Shown piece after piece: positions 1-6,293 of a DNA stretch of 20,988 nucleotides. The stretch's first letter is position 1. Each line of letters starts with the position of its first letter. The stretch covers positions 1 to 20,988 of the IMG/VR virus record IMGVR_UViG_3300025889_015021, one strand, 5' to 3'. This DNA is from a virus. Made by a program: the position numbers and the translations under genes. The notes under the pieces were generated by a model, which ran no database searches, was not told the DNA's origin, and saw only the letters and a program-made list of their open reading frames with translations.

Positions 1-3
1 CAA

Positions 4-45
4 CGTGGTTACACTATAGTGGTCAATTGGAGGTGAGTAACTTTA
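4..45. repeat. Intergenic ~40-bp repeat, copy 1
   Basis: First of 11 copies. The invariant core read on the plus strand is GTCAATTGGAGGTGAGTAAC plus one T. Here it is preceded by GTGGTTACACTATAGTG. It lies 3' of the RNA ligase gene, beyond a hairpin, so it presumably precedes a further minus-strand gene outside the window. Confidence 0.95.
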
Positions 46-48
46 ATT

Positions 49-74
49 GCATAGAGTCTGTGTAGACCCTATGC
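49..74 (-). other. Stem-loop downstream of RNA ligase
   Basis: On the minus strand GCATAGGGTCT pairs with AGACTCTATGC around an ACAC loop: an 11-bp stem with one G-U pair, beginning 7 nt after the RNA ligase stop codon. No U-tract follows, so it is more likely an RNA-stabilising or processing hairpin than a classical terminator. Confidence 0.6.
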
Positions 75-81
75 ACTCAGA

Positions 82-1224
82 TCACCAACTGAGGTCGTTA
101 AATATCCAACGAACATTATTTACTTTATTCTTGGTGTTAATGTTTTTCTTTAGATATTCCGTCACAATATCACGACAAGAGTTGGAATTACCACTCTTCA
201 TCATCTTATACAGAAACGGAGCATATTTTGGATCAACATTCTTCACATACTTAACGGCAAAATCTCTAGATTCAGGATACTTAGCATAGCCCTCTTCAAA
301 GAGGTTGGAGACAGTATCGCAGAAGTTAAAAATGGCCAGGTTAAAGTCATTAGCAAACTCAACAATTCTATCGCGATCAGATGGAGAACTATCAAGTAAT
401 GGAAGCAAGTCGTCCAAAGAGTCGTTAAGAATTACAGAAAGTACATTCTTTTCTAAACGAATAGATTCCTTGCATTTGTGACGAAGAACATAATCAGCGG
501 TCTTGACTTTAAGCATACGACCATCATCGAAACGGATAATAATGCCCTCGACATCATCACCCCAGTCGCGAATAGTCATAACAAATTTAGATATATCGTC
601 AGAAGACTTGTTTTCTACAGTATTAACGACAGGAATGTTGTAAATACCGGCTACACGGCGAATAGCATCATAACCAATATAGTGACCGGTGGAATTTACA
701 CGTATTGCGGTTAAGATAAGGTCGTCTTTATCATAATCAACTACGATACGATTCTTTCGAGAAACCCACTCAAAGATAGGAGTAAAGGTATTAAGTAAAG
801 TTTCAATAAAATTGGAATAGTTTGGTTTATCAGCGATAAAGACTTCCGCATTCATGGCAACATCAGTAACACCTGCTTTAGTTCCTAATCTAAACCCAGT
901 ATCACAAGGAATAGGCCTAATCATAGAACCATCTAATTTCTCTAACACAACATGTGGCTCAGATAAATCGAGAGAATCTAAAGAAGTGTAAGACTTCTCG
1001 CCGACATTAAAGAACTTATGGTAAGGCCTAGAGATTAAATTGCCGGACTTATCAAATATCAATCCTCTACATTCTGCACGAACTGGACAATCGAAAGAAT
1101 CATCATAAGCAACCATATAGTTGATTGCAGAATACCAACCTTTATCAGTGACCTTAAATTCAGGACGGTCAGCAATAAAAGGCAATATATCATTTATGTG
1201 GTTTATTTCTGGAAAGATAGCCAT
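82..1224 (-). CDS. rnlA: T4 Rnl1-type RNA ligase
   Basis: This ATP-dependent RNA ligase of the covalent nucleotidyltransferase superfamily would join 5'-phosphate and 3'-hydroxyl RNA ends; in T4 it repairs tRNA cut by host anticodon nucleases. Nucleotidyltransferase motif I is KLDGS with the putative adenylated lysine at residue 96 (T4 Rnl1 uses K99). It is preceded by RAECRG at 49-54. Motif III is near FEW (151-153), motif IV is EGIIIR (226-231) and motif V has K239 and K241 in KVKTADY. The length, 380 aa, is close to T4 Rnl1 (374 aa). I start at the ATG at 1224; a TTG three codons upstream would also be in frame but lies in a partial repeat copy. A 40-bp repeat sits immediately upstream and no Shine-Dalgarno is seen. 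Family assignment is secure; the in vivo substrate is not known. Confidence 0.9.
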   Translation of the reverse strand: MAIFPEINHINDILPFIADRPEFKVTDKGWYSAINYMVAYDDSFDCPVRAECRGLIFDKSGNLISRPYHKFFNVGEKSYTSLDSLDLSEPHVVLEKLDGSMIRPIPCDTGFRLGTKAGVTDVAMNAEVFIADKPNYSNFIETLLNTFTPIFEWVSRKNRIVVDYDKDDLILTAIRVNSTGHYIGYDAIRRVAGIYNIPVVNTVENKSSDDISKFVMTIRDWGDDVEGIIIRFDDGRMLKVKTADYVLRHKCKESIRLEKNVLSVILNDSLDDLLPLLDSSPSDRDRIVEFANDFNLAIFNFCDTVSNLFEEGYAKYPESRDFAVKYVKNVDPKYAPFLYKMMKSGNSNSCRDIVTEYLKKNINTKNKVNNVRWIFNDLSW

Positions 1225-1237
1225 GTCAGTCAATTGG

Positions 1238-1278
1238 GTGGTTACACTATAGGGGTCAATTGGAGGTGAGTAACTTTA
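1238..1278. repeat. Intergenic ~40-bp repeat, copy 2
   Basis: It lies between the 63-aa gene and the RNA ligase start and has the CTATAGGGG variant. A 9-bp echo of the core (GTCAATTGG) lies just next to it at 1229-1237, as if a partial second copy were left at the junction. Confidence 0.95.
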
Positions 1279-1282
1279 TCTC

Positions 1283-1474
1283 TTAAGAAATCAACTGATT
1301 CATTAACTCCTTTGTCAGTTTATTTCGTGGTCCTGAATGTAACTCACCAAACTCTTCATTCAAATACTCATCAACACAAGTTTGATAAAAACTTCTCATC
1401 TCTTGACCATGTTTGTTCAAAATGTAATCAACAAGGTCAGGGTAGATTGTGTTAGATAGTTGCTTATAGTCCAT
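1283..1474 (-). CDS. Hypothetical protein, 63 aa
   Basis: No family is recognised. It is a mainly helical, charged sequence beginning MDYKQLSNTIYPDLVDYILN with a C-terminal LTKELMNQL helix. It has no membrane segment, signal peptide or cysteine pair. It is the first gene after the module at 1503-1615 with its promoter-like end, and is followed by a 40-bp repeat and then the RNA ligase, so it probably heads a short early transcript that includes the ligase. The ATG at 1474 is the only reasonable start. Confidence 0.7.
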   Translation of the reverse strand: MDYKQLSNTIYPDLVDYILNKHGQEMRSFYQTCVDEYLNEEFGELHSGPRNKLTKELMNQLIS

Positions 1475-1502
1475 TACATATAAAGATGATAGTTTTTTAC
1501 AT

Positions 1503-1615
1503 AAACTGATTTTTCTATAATTCTACTTCCTATCAGGTGTGATAGTAGGTTATCCCGACCCGATATGGAAAAAACAGTTTATAATATCCCGAGATCCCTT
1601 GGTATGACTGGGCCG
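1503..1615 (-). repeat. Duplicated promoter-containing module, copy A
   Basis: It matches 7379-7491 along its length. A 24-nt block is identical in both (1592-1615; contains GATCCCTTGGTATGACTGGG), followed leftward by a partly conserved stretch around ATATGGAAAAA and then the TAGAATTAT promoter-like end. It lies between the terminator of the 70-aa gene and the start of the 63-aa gene. The plus-strand reading (MEK..Y..PRSLGMTGP) is conserved too, but the substitutions fall mostly at codon position 1, which argues against coding. Confidence 0.8.
1520..1551 (-). promoter_or_regulatory. Putative promoter in module copy A
   Basis: The minus strand carries TAGAAT (1520-1525) as a -10-like hexamer within TAGAATTAT, about 45 bp upstream of the 63-aa gene. 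AACCTA (1546-1551) is conserved with copy B (GACCTA), as is CACACCT between them, but there is no good -35 match. The support is conservation between copies rather than consensus fit. Confidence 0.45.
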
Positions 1616-1624
1616 GAGACGCAC

Positions 1625-1647
1625 AAAAAAGCCCCGGCAAGAGGGGC
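1625..1647 (-). terminator. Rho-independent terminator
   Basis: On the minus strand GCCCC, a 7-nt loop (TCTTGCC), GGGGC, then TTTTTTG. The GC-only stem directly followed by six T residues is a textbook intrinsic terminator. It lies 11 nt downstream of the stop codon of the 70-aa gene (1659-1871). Confidence 0.85.
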
Positions 1648-1658
1648 AGAGGAGAGAA

Positions 1659-1871
1659 TTAAAAAAACCAGGACAAAAACCCTCCTTTGTTATCATTATC
1701 GCTGTTGTGTTCTCTTACAATTGTTGGCCAAGTTGCAGTGGAGTTTGGTATCATACCCTCAACAAGTCTCATTGCTTCATCATTATACATCGCCTCGACA
1801 TTCATGTGGCGAGTTCCAGCTTCTGTCGGTACAGTGTAAGGAACTCGAAAGGTGTAGGTGATTTGTGCCAT
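1659..1871 (-). CDS. Hypothetical protein, 70 aa
   Basis: Unrecognised. The N-terminus (MAQITYTFRVPYTVPTEAG) looks like a beta strand pair, followed by a helical stretch (MYNDEAMRLVEGM) and an acidic and aromatic tail ending LSWFF. It has no signal peptide or membrane segment. It is the last gene of its unit, because a strong intrinsic terminator follows within 12 nt. The gap to the upstream gene is 36 nt. Confidence 0.7.
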   Translation of the reverse strand: MAQITYTFRVPYTVPTEAGTRHMNVEAMYNDEAMRLVEGMIPNSTATWPTIVREHNSDNDNKGGFLSWFF

Positions 1872-1907
1872 GATTAAAAAAGAAAAGTGTGTGTGGTAAG
1901 GTGTAAA

Positions 1908-2153
1908 TTATCCGCCGTAAACTTCTTCTGCCATTGGTGTGTCTTGTGTTACTTCTTGACGGAGTAGTGCATAACAACGGTCAGCTTCGTCTAACACATC
2001 CTCATCCAACTCATCCCACTCAACATACTCATAAGCGCCACGATTTGTTTCGTAGTTACCATCAGCAAAGAGTGGATGATACATTAGAATGATTTGATGA
2101 TTACCATCAAGAGTGTAAGTACACCCGTTTTTTGTTGATTTGATAAAAGTCAT
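1908..2153 (-). CDS. Hypothetical protein, 81 aa (possible chimeric longer form)
   Basis: Unrecognised acidic protein (EWDELDEDVLDEADRCY at about 46-61). I prefer the ATG at 2153 because it is placed after the repeat exactly as in neighbouring genes (CCACGCAATC then a short gap, then ATG). However, the same frame is open to an ATG at 2240 that overlaps the stop of the preceding pentapeptide gene (ATGA). That longer 110-aa form begins MNINGYE, the N-terminus shared by the pentapeptide proteins, then reads through the 40-bp repeat ([13 protein letters not shown]). Translational coupling could therefore produce a chimera. Confidence 0.65.
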   Translation of the reverse strand: MTFIKSTKNGCTYTLDGNHQIILMYHPLFADGNYETNRGAYEYVEWDELDEDVLDEADRCYALLRQEVTQDTPMAEEVYGG

Positions 2154-2162
2154 GTCTGATTG

Positions 2163-2204
2163 CGTGGTTACACTATAGTGGTCAATTGGAGGTGAGTAAC
2201 TATA
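2163..2204. repeat. Intergenic ~40-bp repeat, copy 3
   Basis: The core is intact, but the 3' flank is ACTATA rather than ACTTTA. It sits 18 nt beyond a truncated pentapeptide-gene start (the first 7 codons, MNINGYE, at 2220-2240), so it marks a junction where a gene body has been lost. Confidence 0.95.
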
Positions 2205-2236
2205 ACACCCACCTCCCTTTTCGTATCCGTTGATGT

Positions 2237-2785
2237 TCATGAGTTTATAAGTCCTTTGAGTGTTGCTTTTAGTTTCTTATTCTCTTCCTCAAGTTCTTTG
2301 ACTCTAATCCTAAGATCTTTGTCATCATCTTTCTTCTCAAGAATGGTATTTGTTAGATTAGCATCCTCAAGTTTAACCTCCCAAAGGTTGGCACCACTTA
2401 GATCAGCATTCCAAAGATCAGCACCCTTAAGATTAGCACCCCATAGATTAGCACCCCTAAGAATAGCACCCCATAGATTAGCACTCTTAAGATTAGCACG
2501 CCTTAGATTAGCATCCTCAAGATCAGCACCCTCAAGATTAGCACGCCTTAGATTAGCACCCTCAAGATTAGCACCCTTAAGAATAGCACCCTCAAGAATA
2601 GCACCCTCAAGAATAGCACCCTTAAGATTAGCACCCTTAAGGTTAGAACAAAAAAGGTCAGCACCCTCAAGGTCAGCACCCTTAAGATTAGCACCCTCAA
2701 GGTTAGCATTCTCAAGATTAGCACCTCTTAGATCAACACCTTCAAGGTTAGCACCAGGTTTGATTTCGTATCCGTTGATGTTCAT
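2237..2785 (-). CDS. Pentapeptide-repeat protein with C-terminal coiled coil, 182 aa
   Basis: It begins [14 protein letters not shown] and then runs in A(N/D)LxG/x pentapeptides to about residue 150, predicting a right-handed quadrilateral beta helix. The tail (about 155-178, [20 protein letters not shown]) is a heptad coiled coil, suggesting oligomerisation. Pentapeptide proteins such as Qnr and MfpA mimic DNA and bind gyrase; others act in cyanobacterial regulation. No function is assignable here from sequence. It is the last of a five-gene paralogous array. It is separated from the previous member by 64 bp holding a promoter-like sequence, and its stop overlaps the ATG at 2240. Confidence 0.9.
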   Translation of the reverse strand: MNINGYEIKPGANLEGVDLRGANLENANLEGANLKGADLEGADLFCSNLKGANLKGAILEGAILEGAILKGANLEGANLRRANLEGADLEDANLRRANLKSANLWGAILRGANLWGANLKGADLWNADLSGANLWEVKLEDANLTNTILEKKDDDKDLRIRVKELEEENKKLKATLKGLINS

Positions 2786-2810
2786 TGAGGTGTCTCTTGT
2801 GTATGAAAGT

Positions 2811-2838
2811 ATTATAAGGCATTTGGATGCCCTATAAA
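2811..2838 (-). promoter_or_regulatory. Putative sigma70-type promoter for the 182-aa pentapeptide gene
   Basis: The minus strand has TTTATA (2833-2838), a 16-nt spacer and a perfect TATAAT (2811-2816), 26 nt upstream of the ATG at 2785. The spacer holds a small hairpin, GGCAT-CCAA-ATGCC. The -10 is perfect but the -35 matches only 4 of 6. Confidence 0.5.
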
Positions 2839-2849
2839 GGGTTCAGTGG

Positions 2850-3437
2850 TCAGTTGTTCAAGTGTCCAGAAGATTCTTTGAGTGTTGCTTTAATGTTCTT
2901 AAGTTCCTCCTCAAGTTCTTTGATCCTGAGGTCTTTATCATCATTGATTTTCTCCTTATCAAGAATGGTGTTGGTTACATTAGTATCCCTTAGGTCAGCA
3001 CCCCATAGATCAGCATTCCTAAGATCAGCATTCCTAAGAATAGCATTCATAAGATCAGCATTCCTAAGATCAGCATTACAAAGATCAGCACTCCAAAGAT
3101 CAGCATCCTCAAGATTAGCACCCTTAAGATTAGCATTCCTAAGATTAGCATCCTCAAGATTAGCACCCTTAAGATTAGCATTCTCAAGCTTAGCACTCTC
3201 AAGATCAGCATCCTCAAGATCAGCACAACTTAAATCAGCATCCCTAAGATTAGAACCCTTAAGATTGGCACCAAATAGAGAAGCACCCTTAAGATTAGCA
3301 CCCCTTAGATTAGCACCATAAAGATCAGCACCCCATAGTTTAGCATTCCTAAGGTTAGCATCCTCAAGATTAGCACCGCTTAGATCAGCACCCTTAAGAT
3401 TGGCACCTGGTTTGATTTTGTATCCGTTGACTATCAT
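2850..3437 (-). CDS. Pentapeptide-repeat protein with C-terminal coiled coil, 195 aa
   Basis: It starts [14 protein letters not shown], followed by continuous A(N/D)L-based pentapeptides to about residue 160. It ends in a charged coiled coil (about 167-187, [21 protein letters not shown]). The repeat positions i-2 (A), i (L) and the N/D ladder are regular, as expected for a beta helix. Its ATG overlaps the stop of the 54-aa paralogue (ATGA, 3434-3437), implying coupled translation. The tail differs from its neighbours (ends SGHLNN), but the coiled-coil domain is shared with the 182-aa paralogue. Confidence 0.9.
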   Translation of the reverse strand: MIVNGYKIKPGANLKGADLSGANLEDANLRNAKLWGADLYGANLRGANLKGASLFGANLKGSNLRDADLSCADLEDADLESAKLENANLKGANLEDANLRNANLKGANLEDADLWSADLCNADLRNADLMNAILRNADLRNADLWGADLRDTNVTNTILDKEKINDDKDLRIKELEEELKNIKATLKESSGHLNN

Positions 3438-3551
3438 AGTTTAAGTCCTTCTAAAATAGTTCCCTTAAGATTAGCATCCTTAAGGTTAGCAACCCTTAGA
3501 TTAGCACCCCTTAGATTAGCGCCCTTAAGAATAGCACCCTTAAGATCAGCA
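3420..3551. repeat. 132-bp perfect direct repeat, copy 1
   Basis: Identical base for base with 4180-4311, offset 760 bp. It covers the 3' two-thirds of the 54-aa pentapeptide gene, the ATGA junction and the first codons of the next gene. Zero divergence in a fast-evolving repeat family indicates a recent duplication or gene conversion. Confidence 0.9.
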
Positions 3552-3598
3552 TCCTTAAGGTTAGCACCCGGTTTAAGTTCGTATCCGTTGATGTTCAT
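3434..3598 (-). CDS. Short pentapeptide-repeat protein, 54 aa
   Basis: A mini-paralogue reading [19 protein letters not shown], then six or so pentapeptides, ending ILEGLKL. Both ends overlap neighbours by ATGA (start 3595-3598, stop 3434-3437), which strongly supports translation. With about two beta-helix coils it is too short to fold as a typical pentapeptide helix alone, so it may assemble with paralogues or be a deletion product of the 86-aa gene. The region from the second pentapeptide to the stop is identical in DNA to the 86-aa gene. Confidence 0.75.
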   Translation of the reverse strand: MNINGYELKPGANLKDADLKGAILKGANLRGANLRVANLKDANLKGTILEGLKL

Positions 3599-4197
3599 GA
3601 GTTTATAAGTCCTTCTAAAATAGTTCCCTTAAGATTAGCACCCTTAAGATTAGCACCCTTAAGATTAGCACCCTCAAGATTGGCACACTTAAGATAAGCA
3701 CACTTAAGATTAACACCCCTTAGTTTAGCACCCTTAAGGTTAGCACACTTAAGATCAGCACCCTTAAGGTTAGCACCCCATAGAGAAGCACCCTCAAGAT
3801 TAGCACGCCTTAGGTCAGAACCACTTAGGTTAGCAGAACTTAGATAAGCACCCTCAAGATTAGCATTCTCAAGATCAGCACCCTCAAGATTAGCAACCTC
3901 AAGATAAGCACCTTCAAGATAAGCACCTTCAAGATCAGCACCCTTAAGGTTAGCACCCCATAGATCAGCACCCCTTAGATTAGCACTCTTAAGATTAGCA
4001 TCCCTAAGATCAGCACCCCTTAGATTAGCACCCCTTAGATTAGCATCCTCAAGATTACCACCCTTAAGATTGGCACCAAATAGAGAAGCACCCTTAAGAT
4101 AAGCACCCTTAAGATCAGCATTCTCAAGATTAGCATTCCTAAGATCAGCATCCTTAAGATCAACACCCGGTTTAAGTTCGTATCCGTTGACTATCAT
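3595..4197 (-). CDS. Pentapeptide-repeat protein, 200 aa
   Basis: The longest member of the array. It begins [14 protein letters not shown], and pentapeptides of the form A(N/D)L(K/R/E)G run to the last ten residues ([10 protein letters not shown]). There is no coiled-coil tail, unlike the 182- and 195-aa paralogues. Start and stop both overlap neighbours by ATGA. The predicted fold is a beta helix of around nine coils. No direct evidence of function; gyrase binding or a scaffold role are both possible for the family. Confidence 0.9.
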   Translation of the reverse strand: MIVNGYELKPGVDLKDADLRNANLENADLKGAYLKGASLFGANLKGGNLEDANLRGANLRGADLRDANLKSANLRGADLWGANLKGADLEGAYLEGAYLEVANLEGADLENANLEGAYLSSANLSGSDLRRANLEGASLWGANLKGADLKCANLKGAKLRGVNLKCAYLKCANLEGANLKGANLKGANLKGTILEGLINS

Positions 4198-4311
4198 AGT
4201 TTAAGTCCTTCTAAAATAGTTCCCTTAAGATTAGCATCCTTAAGGTTAGCAACCCTTAGATTAGCACCCCTTAGATTAGCGCCCTTAAGAATAGCACCCT
4301 TAAGATCAGCA
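4180..4311. repeat. 132-bp perfect direct repeat, copy 2
   Basis: Partner of 3420-3551. The unit between the two copies (760 bp) contains the whole 200-aa pentapeptide gene plus one ATGA junction, so recombination between copies would cleanly delete or amplify that gene in frame. Confidence 0.9.
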
Positions 4312-4454
4312 CCCCTAAGAATAGCACCCCATAGATTAGCATTCTCAAGATTAGCACCTCTTAGATCAGCATCCTCAAGATTAGCACCCTTAAGACTAGC
4401 ATTCTTAAGATTAGCACCTGGTTTGATTTCGTATCCGTTGTATGTGGTGATCAT
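4194..4454 (-). CDS. Pentapeptide-repeat protein, 86 aa
   Basis: First gene of the array in transcription order. It has [16 protein letters not shown], then about 13 pentapeptides, ending ILEGLKL. Its C-terminal part equals the 54-aa paralogue. The leader (AACACCACAATTTTATGATCA) is nearly identical to that of the SF2 helicase gene at 8671, so the same repeat-plus-leader cassette has been placed in front of two unrelated genes. No Shine-Dalgarno is seen. Confidence 0.85.
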   Translation of the reverse strand: MITTYNGYEIKPGANLKNASLKGANLEDADLRGANLENANLWGAILRGADLKGAILKGANLRGANLRVANLKDANLKGTILEGLKL

Positions 4455-4460
4455 AAAATT

Positions 4461-4504
4461 GTGGTGTCTATACTATAGTGGTCAATTGGAGGTGAGTAAC
4501 TTTA
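4461..4504. repeat. Intergenic ~40-bp repeat, copy 4
   Basis: The variant flank GTGGTGTCTATACTATAGTG precedes the invariant core. It lies between the 65-aa gene and the pentapeptide array and shares its unusual flank with copy 10 (8678-8720). Confidence 0.95.
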
Positions 4505-4702
4505 TTACCCGACAGAAACCAGTTCTTCAAACCTATCAAGAGTTGCATATCTTACAACTCCATTCTCATCTGTAAGTTGAACCATTGGCCACATAGGTGA
4601 ATCGGCGAGAAACTTACCACCGGTAATGGTATGAACCATTCCAGTTTTTTCATCTTCTACTTTACAACCGATTGCTTCTTGGACCCAGTTGAGAAATGTC
4701 AT
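4505..4702 (-). CDS. Hypothetical protein, 65 aa
   Basis: Unrecognised. The sequence begins [20 protein letters not shown] and ends RFEELVSVG. The middle ([28 protein letters not shown]) looks like a small all-beta fold of the SH3 or KOW type, but no motif is diagnostic. It is flanked on both sides by 40-bp repeats (copies 4 and 5), so it is a single-gene cassette. The ATG at 4702 has no Shine-Dalgarno; the leader is CCACGACAAGCATT. Confidence 0.7.
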   Translation of the reverse strand: MTFLNWVQEAIGCKVEDEKTGMVHTITGGKFLADSPMWPMVQLTDENGVVRYATLDRFEELVSVG

Positions 4703-4711
4703 AATGCTTGT

Positions 4712-4753
4712 CGTGGTTACACTATAGTGGTCAATTGGAGGTGAGTAACTTTA
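4712..4753. repeat. Intergenic ~40-bp repeat, copy 5
   Basis: The terminal TTA (TAA on the minus strand) is the stop codon of the reading frame at 4751-4855. Consensus flank GTGGTTACACTATAGTG. Confidence 0.95.
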
Positions 4754-4855
4754 ATATCCGACAAAGGGCCTTACATTGTAATACTGTAACCACCACAGAA
4801 ATTGTATTACAAATGCCCATAGATTAGCGGGTTGAGGCTGATACTTGAACTGCGG
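4751..4855 (-). pseudogene. Start-less membrane-segment ORF (probable frameshifted 3' half)
   Basis: An open frame of 34 codons without an ATG, GTG or TTG start at its head, reading PQFKYQPQPANLWAFVIQFL then WWLQYYNVRPFVGY. It has one hydrophobic, tryptophan-rich segment. Its stop codon TAA coincides with the start of repeat copy 5, the position used by true genes nearby. It overlaps the end of the 35-aa ORF (4824-4931) in the +1 frame. A single-base indel or a programmed +1 shift would join the two into one membrane protein of about 60 aa. Confidence 0.45.
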
Positions 4856-4931
4856 TCATTGTCTTCATTGTTGTTGAATCAATCCACACAATTCTGCGGG
4901 TCTTGATGTCTGATGCGATGTTGTAGATCAT
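4824..4931 (-). CDS. Hypothetical microprotein, 35 aa, possibly frameshifted
   Basis: It reads MIYNIASDIKTRRIVWIDST, continues TMKTMTAVQVSASTR and then stops. Its ATG overlaps the stop of the 60-aa gene (ATGA, 4928-4931), so it is probably translated by coupling. Unusually for this region, its stop is 70 nt short of the next repeat; the +1 frame instead carries on with a membrane segment to the repeat. No family is recognised. Confidence 0.5.
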   Translation of the reverse strand: MIYNIASDIKTRRIVWIDSTTMKTMTAVQVSASTR

Positions 4932-5110
4932 TTGTCTGATTTACCGTTAGTGAAAGATCCTAGAATTGGCTCTGGGCCACAAAGATTACGTTTAACCTCT
5001 GCATATCCAAACTCTTCAGATAGATCACAACAGATACGCCATGCTTGATCCAAATCATTTGTGGTTACATCTTCATATCGAGCAGATGGAACAATGATTC
5101 TAAACTCCAT
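4928..5110 (-). CDS. Hypothetical protein, 60 aa
   Basis: Unrecognised. MEFRIIVPSARYEDVTTNDL starts with a beta strand, followed by a helix (DLDQAWRICCDLSEEFGYAEV) containing a CC pair, and a Lys/Gly-rich tail. It follows repeat copy 6 with a 12-nt leader after the conserved CCACGCAAT and no Shine-Dalgarno, and is coupled to the 35-aa ORF by ATGA. Confidence 0.7.
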   Translation of the reverse strand: MEFRIIVPSARYEDVTTNDLDQAWRICCDLSEEFGYAEVKRNLCGPEPILGSFTNGKSDK

Positions 5111-5122
5111 TTGAATTGATTG

Positions 5123-5164
5123 CGTGGTTACACTATAGGGGTCAATTGGAGGTGAGTAACTTTA
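5123..5164. repeat. Intergenic ~40-bp repeat, copy 6
   Basis: CTATAGGGG variant. The terminal TTA is the stop codon of the 67-aa gene at 5162-5365. Confidence 0.95.
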
Positions 5165-5365
5165 TTTCAGTTCAATACGGTCAATTAAACACATACCGAG
5201 TTCATAGAACAAATCCTCATCAACATCACCAAGTTTGGCACGTAATGCATCAGAAACTAAGTCATGCATAATTTCCATATAACGCTCATCTCCATAGATG
5301 TGGTTAATAACATCAGATTTGAGTGCGTCAACAAGTTTAGAGACACAAGTTGCAGAGAGTGACAT
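5162..5365 (-). CDS. Hypothetical protein, 67 aa
   Basis: Unrecognised, mostly helical: MSLSATCVSKLVDALKSDVI, then NHIYGDERYMEIMHDLVSDA. The frame is open further upstream, but that extension overlaps the 25-aa membrane ORF and has an implausible composition, so I use the ATG at 5365. The stop TAA is the first triplet of repeat copy 6 on the sense strand, and the start is 5 nt after the stop of the membrane microprotein. Confidence 0.7.
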   Translation of the reverse strand: MSLSATCVSKLVDALKSDVINHIYGDERYMEIMHDLVSDALRAKLGDVDEDLFYELGMCLIDRIELK

Positions 5366-5370
5366 GATAG

Positions 5371-5448
5371 TTAGGAAAAGTGTTTGATAATGGTTACAAA
5401 GAATGCCCCGACGGCAATATAATAAAAGAAACGAATAATGGTAAACAT
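5371..5448 (-). CDS. Single-pass membrane microprotein, 25 aa
   Basis: It reads MFTIIRFFYYIAVGAFFVTI then IKHFS: one hydrophobic helix (about 6-21) with basic residues on both sides. Its ATG overlaps the stop of the 113-aa gene (TGATG at 5446-5450), which supports real translation. No Shine-Dalgarno is required in such an overlap. It is one of several very short membrane peptides in this region; function unknown. Confidence 0.6.
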   Translation of the reverse strand: MFTIIRFFYYIAVGAFFVTIIKHFS

Positions 5449-5789
5449 CAGCGACGATAAAGGAATGAACCGTATTGATCAACAACTTCAGGTGTATCTA
5501 GAAGTGATTCAATATAAAATCTAATGCCTTTGGCTGGTGCCTTGTGGCTGGCTGGTTTATAACATGCACCAGTTTCTTTATCTACAAACATAAAACAACT
5601 GCGACCCTCTCTTACAACACCATCATAGCATTTTGATTGCCACACTTTGATATATTTGCGACCAACTTCCATTGTTAGATACTCATGAAAGTTACGGCCA
5701 TTCTCAATAGCAAATACCTTCCACTCATTGTTAAGAACTTCAATCAAACATTCTGTTTGATATTCTGCTTTGGTTTGTGTGATTGTCAT
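5448..5789 (-). CDS. Hypothetical protein, 113 aa
   Basis: No family name is known to me. The C-terminal part, with a FVDKETGACYKPASHKAPAK stretch (about 69-88) followed by GIRFYIE, resembles a recurring phage module in which a hydrophobic strand and Y-K-P/A-A-x-x-K-A-P-A-K-G occur. I recall it from cyanophage hypotheticals, and a weak echo (MAPVNHKKPGK) is in the gene at 12870-13157. The N-terminus is helical. It follows repeat copy 7 and is coupled to the 25-aa membrane ORF. Confidence 0.75.
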   Translation of the reverse strand: MTITQTKAEYQTECLIEVLNNEWKVFAIENGRNFHEYLTMEVGRKYIKVWQSKCYDGVVREGRSCFMFVDKETGACYKPASHKAPAKGIRFYIESLLDTPEVVDQYGSFLYRR

Positions 5790-5799
5790 AAGTTGATTG

Positions 5800-5841
5800 C
5801 GTGGTTACACTACAGGGGTCAATTGGAGGTGAGTAACTTTA
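5800..5841. repeat. Intergenic ~40-bp repeat, copy 7
   Basis: CTACAGGGG variant, the only copy with a change inside the CTATAG palindrome, while the core is unchanged. The terminal TTA is the stop codon of the 105-aa gene. Confidence 0.95.
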
Positions 5842-6156
5842 ATCGTTTGGATTTGAGTAGTATTCGTTATCAGTTTTGACATCAGTGAAACATTCTTCTT
5901 CATCATCAAAGATGAGATACAAAGTTTCATCATTGTCTTCAACATTCCATTCTGAATGAAGAGACAATAGGTTACGTCCATAATATGTTTTCTTATGTTC
6001 TTTCTTTGCCTTTTTATATGCTTTGGCCATAGTCTTCATTTGGTCTTCATACTGGCCAAGAATATCTTCTGCGAGATATTCTGACCTAGCATGATTGTAC
6101 TCAAATGTTGAACCTTCAGTCTCAAATGTTTCTGTTTGTTTAGGATCAAATTTCAT
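5839..6156 (-). CDS. Hypothetical protein, 105 aa
   Basis: Unrecognised. It has an acidic C-terminal third (EDNDETLYLIFDDEEECFTD) and a very basic central helix (KTMAKAYKKAKKEHKKTYYG, about 41-60), so it is strongly bipolar in charge. No cysteine pairs or membrane segment. It starts 8 nt after the stop of the 42-aa membrane microprotein and stops in repeat copy 7. Confidence 0.75.
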   Translation of the reverse strand: MKFDPKQTETFETEGSTFEYNHARSEYLAEDILGQYEDQMKTMAKAYKKAKKEHKKTYYGRNLLSLHSEWNVEDNDETLYLIFDDEEECFTDVKTDNEYYSNPND

Positions 6157-6164
6157 AGTAATGA

Positions 6165-6293
6165 TTACTTACGCAGAGGTGAATTGTTGTATCGAGTAAA
6201 GACGGTTACAAGAATGATGGCAGTTGAGATAACACCAACCAAACCTAAAATGGTAACGCTGTTACCATATTCAAAAGAGAGAGTTTCAATCAT
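6165..6293 (-). CDS. Single-pass membrane microprotein, 42 aa
   Basis: It reads MIETLSFEYGNSVTILGLVG, continues with VISTAIILVTVF and ends TRYNNSPLRK. One clear transmembrane helix (about 13-33) has an acidic N-terminal and a basic C-terminal side. Its ATG overlaps the stop of the 28-aa membrane ORF by ATGA (6290-6293). Size and topology resemble small photosystem or cytochrome b6f subunits, but it matches none that I can recall. Confidence 0.7.
   Translation of the reverse strand: MIETLSFEYGNSVTILGLVGVISTAIILVTVFTRYNNSPLRK

Noticed and set aside
1565-1861. Plus-strand ORF beginning MEKTVYNIPRSLGMTGP, with a similar start at 7441
   Set aside because: The conserved part is DNA of the two-copy module, the downstream parts are unrelated, and differences fall mostly in first codon positions. 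A regulatory DNA or RNA element is a better explanation.
2256-3321. Long plus-strand ORFs with [10 protein letters not shown]-type repeats over the pentapeptide genes (2256-2837, 2827-3321)
   Set aside because: They are exact antisense shadows of the pentapeptide repeats; regular Asn/Asp-Leu codons give open complementary frames. No leader or coupling supports them.
5366-5485. Upstream extension of the 67-aa gene to 107 aa
   Set aside because: The extension overlaps the membrane microprotein ORF and the 113-aa gene; the ATG at 5365 sits right after the stop of the microprotein.
5371-6293. Photosystem subunit identity (PsbN/PetG-like) for the membrane microproteins
   Set aside because: Size and topology are similar, but the sequences do not match any photosynthetic subunit I can recall.
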